NCBI GenBank assembly: GCA_025331565.1
Contig: JAFREQ010000065.1
Span: 760,501 to 824,500 of the forward strand
From: Holacanthus passer
Lineage: Eukaryota > Chordata > Actinopteri > Pomacanthidae
Reading direction: 5' to 3'
Length of the DNA stretch: 64,000 nt
Shown here: positions 32,720-45,980 of the stretch, piece by piece
Position numbering within the stretch: the stretch's first letter is position 1
How the letters are laid out: each line of letters begins with the position of its first letter
Made by a program: the position numbers and the translations under genes
Notes under the pieces: model-generated
What the model was told of the DNA's origin: nothing
Seen by the model: the letters and a program-made list of their open reading frames with translations, nothing else
The model's database searches: none

Positions 32720-35700
32720 GAATTGCATCAGGAAGGAAGCTCTCGATGGCCAGAATGAACCAGAGGAACCAAAAACTCTGTCAGTCTACATACGACCATG
32801 TGAGTGTATCAGAAGACACCTGGAAAAATGTGAACCTGTCCTCTCAGATCAAAGTCATGATCTGAAAAGCCAAATCCAAAGTGCTGTCTTCAGGATATAT
32901 TTTGGTTGAGCGACACACAGATAGATCTGATGGGCTCCTCTGCAAAATTATTCAATAAAAACAAAATTGTGAGAGACCTGGATGTGGAAATAATTGCTAA
33001 AAACAATTAGCAGCGTGTGTCGCATCTAAAAACTTTCAGCTTCTCTGAAATGAGGATGCTTGTTTTTTTCTTCTGGATCCTTTGAACACTGGAGAGCAAT
33101 CACACCTTCGCTGAGTCCGACCGAACTCAGCGCTGTGTCGATGCAGTTAGTGACAAGATGGACTCGGGCAAAATTTTAAATGCGGACGCACTGTCAGAAA
33201 TTCCAATTAGGGAAGTGAGCAGCAGCAAAACAAGTGACAACACAAGGCCTGCAAGGAAAATAAGAGGCTCGCCTTGTAGGTAACAAAGGCGCCGTGCAGC
33301 ACTGTGCACAGCCACATCATAATGAAAACCTCCAGCCACGACTGTATGGCTAAAAGCTGTTTGAGTCTTTAAACCGTATGTGACAGGATTTAAAAATGTG
33401 GCTGTTTGTACTTTTCATTTTATTTTTCAGTTGTATTATTTGAATTGATTTCTTACATTTTTTCTGTCAACATATACATTCAAAATAAGTATGGGATGTT
33501 ACATCGAGCTGAATGTAAAAGGTCTTGATTTCAAACTTACCCCAAATCCAGAAACTAAACCAGTTGTTCTCAAACTGGAACTTTGAATGAAACTGGAATA
33601 TTGAGGGAAACAAAGTTAATGGAATATGATTTTGCTGCTGCTGTCGTTCTGACCTTTATTTCGCTAAAATCCAACTTGGATCCTTTTTTTTTTACTGCTT
33701 CCTCTATCGCTGTCAATGACTGATAAAAATGTTGAGGTGCAGGATGTGAACTGTATTGGCTTGTGAACAGGGGCGCGATGGAAAAGGAGGACTGAACCAA
33801 CCTGCTGTCGAAGTGCACAGAGGCAAAATGTCCTCGCTGTGACGGATGTTTTCATGTTTCTCATCCTTGAGCGACGATTTGTTCATGAAATGAATGAATA
33901 CAAAGGCACAAACACACACAGAATACTCATAAGACTGTGTGTTGACACTTACAGTAAACTGGAAAGATGTTTTAAGGCCATACTGGAGTCATGAATTTGT
34001 TTGGGCAGACGTCCAGTGACTGTAGGCCCCTTTTTCATTTCTCTGTCCTCTGGCTCAACTTGGCAGTCCAGGCAAGACTCGTGAACTCTGCGCCCACCTC
34101 CTACACTGTCCCCCGTCATGAGCCACATCCTATTGGTGGATGCCAGAGGAGGAGGGTCACGAGGAGGGGTTGGAGAGACGGAGGGAGTAGCCCTGGGCGA
34201 TGTGGAGGCTCGAGCTGGCATCCTAAAGTAACCTTTCAAAATGCGAGCGCGGTGCTGAGAAGCCAGACCTCACAGGGACAGGTTGGAGTACGAGCGCTTA
34301 TCTATTCAGCAACAACACCTAAGTCTGCCAAAAATACTGCACTAAGCAGCGCGGCGGACCGGGGAAAGGTCATACGCAGCCATATGCAAAACCCAGCTGT
34401 CTTCCTCCCTGCACACATAGCTGCACCCTTGTGAAATGCACACAACATTAAACAAGTCGGGAGTGAGAGAAATGCAATTTCAACAGACACGTCTGATCAA
34501 TTTTTCAGTGAAATAACCCAGATCTTCTGAAGTGTTATTGCTTTCATATGATTTGGTGGATATATTCATAAACATCCCACTAGCAGATAGTGGGATGCTC
34601 AGCAGAAATATGTGACAGATAAATGAATCATGCAGCGGGCCAGCAAGGACACTGTCCCTGACTTTCCCCTCAAGATGGCTACGACCACAAGGCGCTGACT
34701 AAGGATTCCCCCGAACAAGCCTTAATATTCTTGATCATTTATCTGGTCCATATACAAACACAAGGAAATAACAGGATGTTTTATGCATTCAGCCGCCATG
34801 GGCAGCATTCTTTCTGCTGTACTCTCTACTGATAAATATTCCATTACAGAGATAAGGTATTGAGAGCTACGGCACACAAAGAAATCTATATGCAATTTAT
34901 TTTTGTTTTCTCTGGGTTTTAAGACCTCTGAGCTTCTGCATCCTGCACTTAGACTCAGTTTTATCATGAAACAATGCAGGTTCACACGGCACTGAAATAA
35001 TTGTGCGCATTATCATCAGCGTTTGCAGGCAGCAACACGACGGAGGGAAACAGGTCGAATCACTTTGCAGACTCGTCGTCAGATTTGGCGAAAACATGCA
35101 TCCTGATCTTGATGGGAGAAAACTGATCTTGAAAGGGAACGACAAGAGTGATAACGCTTATCTGAGAAAGCAGGGCAATACCCAATACTCAAACGGATGT
35201 TCTACTATCTGTACAAAGTATTATTCTTAGAGAAGGGCGGTCTCTGATGTTCGGGCTCCAGGCTTTGCACCTTGCAGTGTAATAGAATAAATGCCCATAT
35301 CTTCGGACTGTAAAAAATGAGATTGGAACTGTGCAACTGTAATCCAAAGCGGAGGGAGGCTTTCAGTGTAATCAATCTCCAAAAAGGCTTTTAATGGAAT
35401 CAATGGAGAGAAAGGGGATTGATTTCTGCACAGTATACTGCCATTTTTAGATATTCACTCTGTCAAAACTCTCCTTGGTGGACTGAAAACTTCCATCCAG
35501 CGATATAGGTTAATTGCATATTGAGCAACGTGGCCCATTTGTTAAGTGACACACTTGTTTTCGGTGACCATTAAGTTACAGAAAGCTCTACAGCCGTGTG
35601 GAAATATAACACCGAGCTGTGATCTCATTCCTTAGAAAATATGGCCTCGATCGCGGTCTTGCCTCACGTGGACGTTTCAAAGTGAAATATTTTCCCTCTT

Positions 35701-36082
35701 CAAAACAAACTGAAAACTCCTCGGCCACAAACGTCTCTCGAGAAAGTAAAGTTTGATGGCACCCGTGGCCGCACAGTGATTTTTTTTGGTCTGGGGTTGT
35801 TTGTCATGGTTTGGACTCCTTAGTTCCAGTTAGAGGAAATCTTTTTTGGCACGCGATGCCACTTTAGACAACAGTGTGTTCTTTATATAGAAATGGTGGC
35901 ACAAGCAACAACAAGTGGAATATGAATTGTGCAAGTAGAAGAAAATAAAGTAGAAAGAAAGCTGAATAAATGAATGTAAGAGGGCTTTTATATATAAATA
36001 GGTTTTCAGACAAGATTAAAAGGGGATTTTTCTCATGTAATTCCATAAACGAGGGGCCCTTGTTGCAAAATCTTATCATAAA
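32720..36082. other. noncoding; enhancer-like texture 34520-35720
   Basis: Unique sequence. Near 33562 the phrase GTTGTTCTCAAACTGG resembles the terminal repeat of hAT elements but no partner end is found. From 34520 to 34960 and 35230 to 35720 the DNA is repeat-free and homeodomain-core rich (for example GGTTAATTGC near 35507). A GC-richer stretch at 34000-34430 has frames open on both strands without domains. Confidence 0.35.
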
Positions 36083-36258
36083 CCATCAGTGTCAGAGCTC
36101 ACTAATACCTTTGTGGCTGAATGAGAGAAAATCACTGAAACAGCTTTTAAAATCTGGTGGAAAGTCTGAAACCAAAGAATGATTTTGTAATGAGATGTTG
36201 AACAATCGTGTGTGTGTGTGAGACGGTCAGATGTCCACATACTTTTGGCCATGTAGTG
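36083..36258 (+). mobile_element. 3' end of a Tc1-like transposon
   Basis: The right end GTCCACATACTTTTGGCCAT, then GTAGTG and TA (36259-36260), is the inverted form of the left end seen at 27116. Upstream, CTCACTAATACCTTTGTGGC lies where the transposase C-terminus would be; it reads LTNTFVAE, then a stop where family members have tryptophan, and a second stop 15 codons further on. The 5' part of the element is missing. Confidence 0.75.
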
Positions 36259-36299
36259 TAGGTGCACAACAACAACTCAATGTTTTAACCTTAGCCAAA

Positions 36300-36475
36300 A
36301 CATTTCTCACCGAAATCCTCTAACAGCCCTTTGAAGGTCCAACTGAATTTGAGGACTGGGCCAAAACGTCCTCACTTTCCCAAAACGTCCTCACTCTCAA
36401 GGTCTAAAACTCAAATTGGTTCTCTCAAAGATAGAAGCACACACACATAAACACACACACACACACACACTTGGT
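36300..36475. repeat. CA-microsatellite-associated dispersed repeat
   Basis: A 19-bp unit CCAAAACGTCCTCACTNTC occurs twice in tandem (36361-36379 and 36380-36398). AAGGTCTAAAACTCAAATTGG and an (AC)10 tract at 36451-36470 follow. The phrase and its link to CA repeats are familiar from fish introns, but I cannot name the family. Confidence 0.5.
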
Positions 36476-36642
36476 ATACAGCCAGAGCTAAAAGACTCCT
36501 CTGCTGTTGGCATAGAAACAGAACATGGACAGTTGAGGTTAAAGGGTAATACCGCTCAATCTGAGCTTTGAAAAAAAATCATTCCTGCGCTCTTAAGACA
36601 GTTATTTCTTTACGAGTGCACACACACGCTGTTACCTTCCAT

Positions 36643-36661
36643 CCACACACACACACACACA
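36643..36661. repeat. (CA)n microsatellite
   Basis: About nine CA units. Confidence 0.9.
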
Positions 36662-38304
36662 AGGCTTCTGCCCCGGGATTTCGCTTGTCAGAAAGTTTCA
36701 CCATCCAGCTCGACAAAGAGTCTGTGACGGTGTATAATTACTGCGTTAACCTGAAGTCAGTGATTCATAAACTTAGCAACATGATATCACGTTTGTCACC
36801 TTTAAAGGACAGATTTTTATTTCAGCTTTCATCGCCCATCAATTACATTCAGATGTTACGGGGATGTTAAGGATATAGATTTTATATTTATATCCTGATC
36901 AGTCTTCCTGTGACAGAAGGCGTGCGGCCATTAGACTTTCTCCCTCAGTCGATTCAAGGTTGCCGCCGCTGCAGTCCAAATCACTAACTGCAGCTATACA
37001 GAGGAACCCTAATTGTATTTGTTTCTCTTTGCCAACAACAGTGATGACTCATGATCACATTTTCCCATCTCAACGTATTATGCACAGATCAGAAATAAGT
37101 GCAAGATTAAGGTGTTTGTGAAGCCGACTATAATAAAGCAAACAGCTATTTTGGTACTTCATCAAAGTAATTACAGAGCCGCAGTCAGGTGCACGGGGAG
37201 ACTTTGCAGCGAGCGGCGGCAACAGTGACAAATGCGAGCTTAAATGCCCGCAAATCATGTGACACGATGTCAGCAAACTGTAGACAGCAGGCGAATGCTT
37301 CCCAGCCCAGCCGCTCTGTGATCCCTTTATGCCCAAGGATGGCCAAGGGACCAGAGAGGCAAATTATCCAACACTGCTGAGTCCATCTTTCTGTGGACAA
37401 AATGCTCAGCGCTCTTTAGAAGACAGTTCATATTTCACTCATGAGCGGAGAAGTGACCAAACCCGATACCTGAATTTCATTTGGAGCAAATGGGCTGAGA
37501 GAAACTCATCTGAAGTCGTAACTGGAAAAAGTTTAAAATAGACAACGTGTGTGTGGTTTTCACGCCGCTGTCACGTCGGATTCTTCTCATCGGGTTCTTC
37601 TTCTCTCCGCCCCGCCTCGCCCCCCCGCCCCCATTGTTCCCTGTCACTTAGCTGTGTAGGTGTTTGGCAGAAGTCGTGACGAGTTGGGCGTCAAACAGAG
37701 CTGACAGATTGTTGACATCTTCACTCACCGTGCGAGTGGATTAAATGCTCCTGACAGGGACTGCTGTTTTATTTCTCGGCTGAGATCCGATGAATTATGA
37801 AACAGCGGCGGTTGCGTGTCAGCTCCCTTTGCCCCGCGTGACACACGACGGTCATGTCAGCCTCTGTCCTTTGTCGGCTCTAACGTATTCTCTCTGTGTC
37901 ACCCATTGTGTTTGCCCATGTCCACTGTCAAAGCCACGGCATCACAAGGGAGGAGCGTCCAGGGAGCGAAGACTCCGAACAGATACCCTGAAACAGTATT
38001 TTTTATTCATGCACACAGGACAATGTTTGTTCATATTAATAAAACCATAAAAGGAATGTGCTTCAGATAGATGCCTCTGGGTTGTTTGCTTTGGTTTGTG
38101 TGTTTTTTCTCTCTCTTGCATTTCTTTTTTGCATTTCTTTCCACTCCTTTAGTTAAGAATTCCCTCGCAGTGATGTCCACACGGCGGAATGATATTCTAA
38201 ATTTTCAGGGTTTGTGTATAAAGTGGATCACGCCTCCTTCAAGCTCACCAAACACATTCCCTACCTGCTGAGCACAGACTTCTCAACACTTTGATCATCG
38301 GAAG
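36662..38304. other. noncoding, no gene seen
   Basis: Unique sequence, partly GC-rich (37560-37650). Three short frames near 37790-38070 overlap each other and lack domains. Confidence 0.4.
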
Positions 38305-38317
38305 CCCCCCCCCCCAC

Positions 38318-38352
<35 letters not shown>
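38305..38352. repeat. C11 tract and (CA)16 microsatellite
   Basis: A run of eleven C (38305-38315) is followed after five bases by sixteen uninterrupted CA units (38321-38352). The longest CA tract in the window. Confidence 0.95.
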
Positions 38353-38356
<4 letters not shown>

Positions 38357-39367
38357 CACAGTCTATGGGCTGTTGTGGTAGCCGGCTCGAAAAACATCCC
38401 AAAAGCTTTTGTTTTGTTCGACTATAACACCGTGAGCAACGGCCGAGAACACGTAGGATGCTTTTCTTCTACCTTTTCTCACATGCATTATTAATGTTCT
38501 GGGCATGACGAGCACGTCTCCTCCAAACTAAAGTATGTGGCTAATGTTTATAATGAATCTATTTCAAACGTCTCCCTGCCGGTGCAAAATAAAAATAACC
38601 CTGGAAACAAACGCTATCTCTGCAGATCTCTTGGACCAGATGATGAAACCTCGTGTGCTCGCAGGACGTCACACAGCAGCGTCCTCGCTTTCCAAAAGGC
38701 CCTCTCACACTTTTCTGCAAAAGCAAGCAGAGAAACTTTCACTTGTGTGTTTGTGGTTTTAACATCCTCTGCTGCTCTAAGCAAACTCGGTTATACTTAA
38801 TTAAACACTTGTCAAGTTTGTCAGTGTTGTTTTTTAACATGAGTGATGTCATGTGGCCTTTCAGGTTCTGTTTTCATCAGGAGTAGAAAATCTGTCCTAG
38901 CTGAGTACATTTGGTCCCATTTTCAGACTCAGGGGTGAAATCACTTTATCAGCTTTCTTAACCTAGTAAATGAGTCCCATTTCTGCCAATATTTAAGAGA
39001 TCTCCAGAGGAGTCCCAACCTGTGAGGCTTCGCCGGGAGAGCGCTGTCAGCCTGAGAAATGCTGGGCACATTCAGAGGGAGAGGACATGTTTTGGGAACG
39101 CTCGATGAAAATCAGCTTATTAAAAAAATGTCACTCTGACATAAATTGAAAGTTTTTGTAAGTGACCTCGCGTGGGATGCGATCGCTCCGCCGATAATGA
39201 GAACACGCAAGATCCTTGTAACCTTACAGGTGAAACGCAGCTTTGCAACAGCGGCGATTTCGATCTGTCGGCGTCTGCGGCAACGTTTTAAAGGGTGCAG
39301 ACGAGGATAACTTTGTGAACATGTGTGTACGTTTTTTTTAAGCCTGAATGATTTGAATGATATATAT
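38353..39367. other. noncoding, no gene seen
   Basis: Unique sequence; three overlapping short plus-strand frames at 38535-38886 have no domain. Confidence 0.4.
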
Positions 39368-39677
39368 TGTGGCGAGCTTGAGGTCTCTCAAGGAAGGAAG
39401 AGGCAGTCTGAGATATACTCTTAACCACACATGCTCTTTAATGTCTTCACACTCAGGAACATTAACTTAACCTGCTGCACTCAAGAGAAAGGTGGTTAGT
39501 TATCAACCTCACACATGGTTTCAAACATTTCATCACTATAAGTCACTATAAACATTACAAAATAGCCATAAACGTGCACTACTACAACTATAAGAAACAC
39601 ATGTAAAGAACATTCCTGACATAAAGTCACAAGGCATGCTGGGAAGTCTCCACCCACTCATTCCCCAGCATGCTGCA
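39368..39677 (+). mobile_element. solo LTR, copy 2
   Basis: A 310-bp segment with TGTGGCGAGCTT at the start and CATGCTGCA at the end, homologous over its whole length to the segment at 22729-23060. The best-kept block is GGCATGCTGGGAAGTCTCCA followed by CCCACTCATTCCCCA. It is flanked by ATAT (39364-39367) and ATAC (39678-39681), one mismatch. No internal retrotransposon region adjoins either side. Confidence 0.75.
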
Positions 39678-42600
39678 ATACATGTACAAAAAAGTGGAGC
39701 AATTTCTGCATTTGCTTGTGCTATTATTTGTTGTTGTGGCTGAAAATGTCGGAGCCTCTTTGCTGAAAGTCGATGTAGGAATCTCCTGTAACTCGGCACC
39801 ATTTCTACAAAAAGAGAGCATCTGAGACACTTGATATATTTGAACCCACACGCTCCTTTTACTAGCGATGCTCGCGGCTGCGTTCGGCGTTCGAGTCGGA
39901 CAATAAAAGCATCCTATCTGATCACTGCCTCAGGTGTCTGAGCTGAGGGTCTCTGTCAGTGATACAGCCCACTGTCCACTCCTCCATGTCAAGTAGAAAG
40001 TCAGACAAAACAGATTGGTATCATCTGACTTAGCGGCGTCCTTATCGTGATCCTCATGCTGTTGTTCTGCTAATGCCTTCCTCCGTGCTGGGTCTCGCCT
40101 GTGCTGTTTTCTCTGCTGCTAATGTGTGTTCTTGGGGGTTTGGTTTACACAGATTTGGCCTCCTAACTGTGCCGCTTCTCTCCTCCTAATCTCAGAAACA
40201 CGACCGCTATCTGATCCTCAGCAAAAGCCACTTAGACTTACGCAGGGTCTGCTTTGCTCGGCAGACGGCCGAGCGTTTCGCACAGTCGACTCGGAGAAAG
40301 AATAAGATCTGAGTAATTTGAGGGCTCCGCCGCAGTGGTCAAAGAAAATGGGCCGTAATTACACAGCGACACAGAATCAGGAATAATGGGAACGTGAATT
40401 AGAAAGCTGGGTTTTGCTCGACTAACATCTTTCCAATACGCTGAAACAGAAAAGAGGAATTCTTATTAATCAAAGTTGCTGAAAACCCTGAAAATTGTGC
40501 AATAATTGGCAGAGATGATTCATGGGCAGCGTGTTCTCGCATGGCAAAATTAGTTTATTGTTCGCACACAATGCGGGCGACAACATGCGGTGGCGTATTT
40601 TTAGGCTCTTTTCTGTAAAGGTCAGCAGATTACAGCTTTCATCAGTAGTTCACAATAAGAGAGTAGATGAACCTTTCTCACAAACGCACGTCCTAATACA
40701 AACTGTACTGTAATCCTTTTTTTCCACATATGTAAGTGCCCATATGTCACAAAAGCCATAAGCAGACAAAAGAGCCGGAGCCCAGGGTCGATGATTACGA
40801 GGATTGTGAGACAGCGTGGAGTGAATGGAGCGTGGGAGGATCCCGCCTGTGTGTCCACGGTAAACACCCGGCTGCTCGTGGCAGAACGGGGAAGCAGATG
40901 GGTCACAGAGAGAAACATATCAGTGTGCGGAGTGACATCCGGAGATCATTACGTCCAATCAGAGCGGCGCAGGAAGTGCAGACCGATTGAGATTGATGGC
41001 ACCAGACTGCTGCCTTACAGCTTTGAATAAATGAGGAGAAGAAAACAGGGCAACGGAACAACAGAACCACAGTGTCCTCTCCATTTCTCACCAGCGGAGA
41101 GAGAAAAATGTTCCTCTCTGTTCTTGTTTCAATGCGTCTCGTTGTGTACGAGTGTTTGTGTTGCTGGACAAGCTCGCCTGCACGTGTGGTACAGTTTGAG
41201 TGGAGGAAACAGAGAGTTGGTAACTAATGGTTTCTGTTCCCTCCATGTTGTTGAGTTTATGTTGAACAGCCAAAGCAGAGATAAACAAAGCGCTGATTAA
41301 AGGGGCTGCAATGAGAACTATTACAGTTCTGGTTATATAGCTTATTCATTTTGCCTTTTGATTTTAGATTGTCTGCATTGAATGTCACTGGCTCGATCTC
41401 TTATTTGCTTTGTTTACTCTTATTGTGAAGCGTTGCTCTTGAAAGATGTTGCAACAACAACAACAGCAACAACAATGATCTGTATATTGTGACTAAAGCA
41501 TGAAAAGCAGCTCCACATGTAGGTTGGAGTTTACATTTACTAAACTGAAAAACAGCAAAGAGATATGTTTTGAAAGTAACAATTCATATAATAATTCAAC
41601 ATAATACATAATTCAACACTATGAAATAGGCTGTTAAAGTGATTTGTGATATAACAGTGATATAACATTTTCACCTCTTAGCTGCAGATTTTTGAAGCAA
41701 TTTTCTTTAACACATTGAGTACGGGTCAAGACAATGTTATAATCTTTCTTGAAATTTACTCGAATACCCAGAATTCACAGGGGCCCAGGTGCTGCTGCAT
41801 GTTTCAGCATTTTGAGTCGCAGCTCTGTCTGAACAGTTTTGTCTGACAAATGATAATGAAATGTTTTATTGTCACACACGCTTCTGCAGCTGTGGCTACA
41901 GAATCCAACTCAAATTCCCAACAAGGCCAAGTAAAACAGGACGGTGTGCTTATGGTTTGGTCAGGTTCAAGCACAGAAACAACTTAGGTTAAAGGAAAGA
42001 TCATGGTTTGATTAAATTATTACTTCATTAGGCGACTGGTCATGTTTAAAATAATATTAGTTGGAAACAGTTGTTGAAATCCAACATTTTGCTGATTCAG
42101 TCACGTCTTTATGAACCTTCTGTAGCTCTATAATATCACCTTACTTCCCCCTTTGCTCCTGTCAGAATTACTACAGACTCTAGAAGGCTTTGTCAAATGA
42201 ACATAAGCATTTTGGGAAAGACCATCTTCAAATTCCTCCATGATTTTGGTCTTTTGCTGCAGGACAGTTAATGTTGATGACTGAGGAGTGAAGCTAACAC
42301 AGACTGATGTGTTGGGTTATGTTGTTGTCGGCCACTGTGGCTCGTTGCCTGTTGGCTTGTAGTTTCAGTTTTTGGTCACTTCACTACCTGTAGACTGAAC
42401 TATGGAAACACTGCATGTGTCTTGATACCAACCTGACTCATGTTTTCTGAACTCACTAACACTGAACGAACACAGTGGAGGAAGAGGTCAGACCAGCAGA
42501 GCAGCTAATAACAAACGTGTTTCTTTTTTTAAATTTCTATGACTGTTACTCTTTACCACAGACTTTTGGCAGCATTTCAGATGCACGCAGAAGAATGCTT

Positions 42601-42850
42601 AGTGTAATGACTGCTAATGGAGACCTCTAAGAGCAAGCAAATCCTCAAGTCGATTGCAGTTCAATACATTTTTTTTCAAGCACATCAATGGGCACAATAT
42701 AAAGTAAAAGAAAACATCATTGTAAAAAGTCAATACACACATCACGTACGGCCGTAACAAAGAGGCTATGAAAGTACACGTGTCATGAGTTGAAGTCAAC
42801 AATGATTCATTGTTGATTCCTTTGCAAACTCTCATTCTTTCTCATAAAAA
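39678..42850. other. noncoding, no gene seen
   Basis: Unique sequence with a (CAA)n run at about 41455-41476. GAAATGTTTTATTGTCACAC near 41859 faintly resembles a LINE 3' end. Frames of up to 98 codons have no domain. 41780-42600 is low in distinctive motifs. Confidence 0.35.
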
Positions 42851-43560
42851 GTTTATAAATTAGAATTTTCACAAGCACAAGTCTGTAACACTTCATTAAC
42901 ATGAGCATATGTGACATTATGGCGATAATTCCCACGTCTCAATGCAAGCCATACGATAATTTGAGCGCGATGTACAAGCGAGCGGGGTGTTGATATCGAC
43001 TCTTGTTCCCCGTACGGCACACGAGCAAAGCCTATGACATGGCAATAGGTTTTATTTTTAGGCAGCACTATTAGGCACACTCTGCAATCATTGCACACAG
43101 TGAGCAAACAGCACGGCTTTCTGATTTGTTCACTTTGGCAGCACGCTAAGCGCTCCCTGTGTGGACCTTAAATGAATCTGAGCCTCAGTGTCCAGAAATA
43201 CTATAACTGCTCCATCCAGACATTCTAATAACAGATCTGATCAACAGGGGACATGCACAGCCAAAACTATCAGGTCTTCTCTGGCGCTCGAGAGCAGACC
43301 GGCAGCTTGTGTTGGAGAGTAGATGTCTATCTATAATCAATACATCACAATCTGGCCTTATCTCCCTCTCTGATATGCTGCACAGCCACTTTTCCACACC
43401 CTCCAATGTCCTCCGGCATCGCATCTGAGAACGTTGACAGCAATTATGGATTGCCACCTTTTTCCAATAAGCCAAGCGTCAGCAGAGCCGCAACAGTCAA
43501 AGGTTCCAAATTTGGGAGAATAAGTAAAAAGAAAGCAACAGATAATGAAAACGGCCGAGG
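42851..43560. other. candidate conserved noncoding element (long)
   Basis: About 700 bp of unique sequence without simple repeats, dense in ATTA/TAAT cores (TTCATTAACATG near 42892, CTATAATCAATAC near 43331). Minus-strand frames (43185-43475, 43358-43600) show no domain. Confidence 0.3.
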
Positions 43561-44270
43561 CTATTATTTTCCTAAATATCACAGGCTTCTCTTGCTCCAT
43601 TCACCCTCCTCCATCAACCACTGCTTTAACTAAGAATGATTCCCGCGCCACGCCGTCGTCCTCCCGCTGTGGTTTTGTCTCTGTTGAGTCGCTCTCCCCA
43701 CCAGGCTGCCGACCTTCGGCGCGAGCGCTGCCCGAGGCTTCCGGGGAGAAGGATGCCTCCTCCTGTCTGAGGGCGCCCGCTCCCACCCGCCCTCCAGTCC
43801 ACTTCAGGGATGTCACTGCCCCTTCGTCTGCTCCCTGGGGCCTACAGGGGCCACAGATTTACAGATCTCCATATGGCCAGGCCTTTAAGGGACATCAGAC
43901 AGGATGTTTTGCGTGCATGTCATTCCACCCTTCCAATGCAAACTGTATTATATTCATACTGTACTGACCCTGCAACGCTGCATATGGCACCTGAGGCATC
44001 TGTCAGTTTTTGACACAGCAGGGCTATTTTTCTTATGCAAATTTTTGTTTACATGCCCTTTTGTTTCTGATGTTGTTCAGCTTTTATCCTCAGGATTTGG
44101 GTTACGGCGCGAGGTCCGCGAAAGCGACGAGCACTGACAAGAGGACGGTGGCACAACGGAGCGATGGCGCGGCTCTGAGATGCAGAGAAAGGAAAGAAAG
44201 AGAGGGGAGACAGAGCAGAGCAGAGCGGCCCTGCTGGAGGCTCGCCACAGGCTACGTCTGACATCCCTCT
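43561..44270. other. GC-rich patch with frames open on both strands
   Basis: A 140-codon plus-strand frame (43545-43967) and a 71-codon minus-strand frame (43601-43816) overlap in a GC-rich part. No domain is recognisable in either and no splice sites frame them well. GC-driven absence of stops is the simplest reading. Confidence 0.3.
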
Positions 44271-44600
44271 CTCTGACGGACTGATGAGATTACCCTGACA
44301 TTTTTTCCTTCTAACTTAAATTGCATTACCACAAGGATCTTATGTTAGGCAGATCTCCATATTATTCTCAAGGGATTTGGGTTCCATTTTGCTCTCTGCT
44401 TCATTCAGCTCTCTCCTTTTTCACTCACACTCTGAGGGATGAAATCGTCTTTACGGCCTTGCATGTATTATCCGTCGGCAGGACTGCATGGATCCCATTT
44501 CAGAGGCTGTGCAATATATTCGCCGCCATATATCATGGTAATGCCGTGCCCCCTGTTCCGGCCCCTCCTACGGTAAACTACAACGATGCAGGTCGCCGTG
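44271..44600. other. candidate conserved noncoding element
   Basis: Unique sequence with AACTTAAATTGCATTACCAC (44314-44333) and a GCAATATATTCGCCGCCATA word (44511-44530). Free of simple repeats. Texture only. Confidence 0.3.
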
Positions 44601-44869
44601 GCTCCGAGTGAACCACGACATTTGATTAGTCAACTATCCTTGCACAGTGGACTGTTAACAGAATGAACTAATCAAGGAACTCAGCCTGAGGGTCATTGAT
44701 AATTAAAGATAACCCATTTAAAAAGCAAATCCAAACATAGACCATGAACTATACAGATTGGGGTCACGGGAGCATGTTTTTTATGCCACTAATTTACATT
44801 CAACCTTTGCATTTCACCAGCAGTCTCACCTTGACATTTAAGGTTAACTGACAAATTAGGGCGCAGTTT
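44601..44869. other. noncoding spacer
   Basis: AT-rich unique sequence. Nothing recognised. Confidence 0.45.
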
Positions 44870-45170
44870 TTTTGGGGGGGTGGCGGCGGCGGCGGCGGCG
44901 TGTGCTCGCTGGGCGTCTGTGTTCGCCACCGCAGTCGGCACTCTCTCTTTGCTGTGCTGCATGGCGTAATGGTCTCAATTAGTCTAAAAGTCACCGTGGG
45001 TAATAATTCACCTCTCTCAGGCTTCATTTCCTCAGATTCAAGTCAAGCATAGCACAGGAAATGACACTTCAGGAGCTTTTAAAAAATGATGAGGACAAGC
45101 GGCGCGATCGGGGCGGTAAATCAGGTGAGTGACTCGCGGACGGCGGCGGCGGCGTGAGGTGGCGGCAGAG
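44870..45170 (+). promoter_or_regulatory. CGG-repeat CpG-rich patch with possible first exon
   Basis: (GGC)6 lies at 44882-44900 and a second CGG run at 45141-45154, in a local CpG-rich patch within AT-rich surroundings. Between them an ATG at 45061 with a good context opens a frame MTLQELLKNDEDKRRDRGGK, one residue short of a perfect donor TCAG|GTGAGT (exon end 45124, after 21 codons and one base). No second exon is identified and no family recognised. A perfect donor is expected about once in this much DNA by chance. Confidence 0.2.
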
Positions 45171-45980
45171 GCTGTCAGTCGCTGCGCTGACATGTTCATC
45201 AAGGTGCAGGTGACAGCGCTCCATCACTGTATCAGTCGGCAGAAAGACTGGTCAGTGGCATCAAACACAGATCTCATTATTGGAGAGCCTCCTGCTAAAA
45301 TCAATCACTGACAGTTTGGCTCATTTGAAAAATGAATGTAATCTGTTTCGGGAGAACGTCTGCACACACACGTTGTCAGTAGTTTAATCTTAACACTGTA
45401 TATTAGCATTCAGCCAATGGAGACATTTGAGACCCGATAGCGAGGTCAGAATTTTTCTATTTTGAAGGCACCAATATTCAATCATTATATTAAATCATTC
45501 AAACCATATATTCAAATCCTCCACTGCAACACATGTGGATCTTTAAGGTGGGTTAAAAGCCCTTAAAGGTCGATCGGTTTACTCCACCTGGGACACGTTA
45601 GCGCAGCTTTTCTCGACCTCTTCTGGCCCGTGACCTCGTTTTCAGGTCCCAAAATTCTCATGACCCCAATTAGAGTTGTCAAGTTGTCACGCGAATTTGA
45701 CTATGGCACACTTTAGTGTTTCTATTTCCAAGAGTTTGGAAGGAGCTGAAAATTAATTATACTGACAGGCTGATTTATTTAATTTTATAATGGTAATTGA
45801 TTCCTTTTTTTTTTTTTTTTTACCCCTTTATTTTAATTGTTGTTGTTATAATTATATTAAGTTTCCTCTTTGGTGACATTTTGAATGTTCTTAAACATTT
45901 GAATAAAGTGATGTTGTTTTGTTGTTTGTTGTTTATTTCCTTTAATATATGACATCAACCTGACACACGTATAAAAGTTG
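45171..45980. other. noncoding; hAT-like word and T17 tract
   Basis: Near 45605-45670, GCTTTTCTCGACCTCTTCTG and CCCGTGACCTCGTTTTCAGG resemble phrases in old hAT-type repeats, but no terminal repeats are found. A T17 tract is at 45805-45821 and GTTGTT-rich sequence follows. Confidence 0.35.

Noticed and set aside
33560..33580. hAT-like terminal phrase GTTCTCAAACTGG
   Set aside because: No second terminal repeat or 8-bp target duplication is visible nearby.
22729..39677. The two LTRs as ends of one 17-kb retrotransposon
   Set aside because: Each copy has its own flanking ATAT-type duplication and the interior contains no retrotransposon genes but unrelated transposons and unique DNA.
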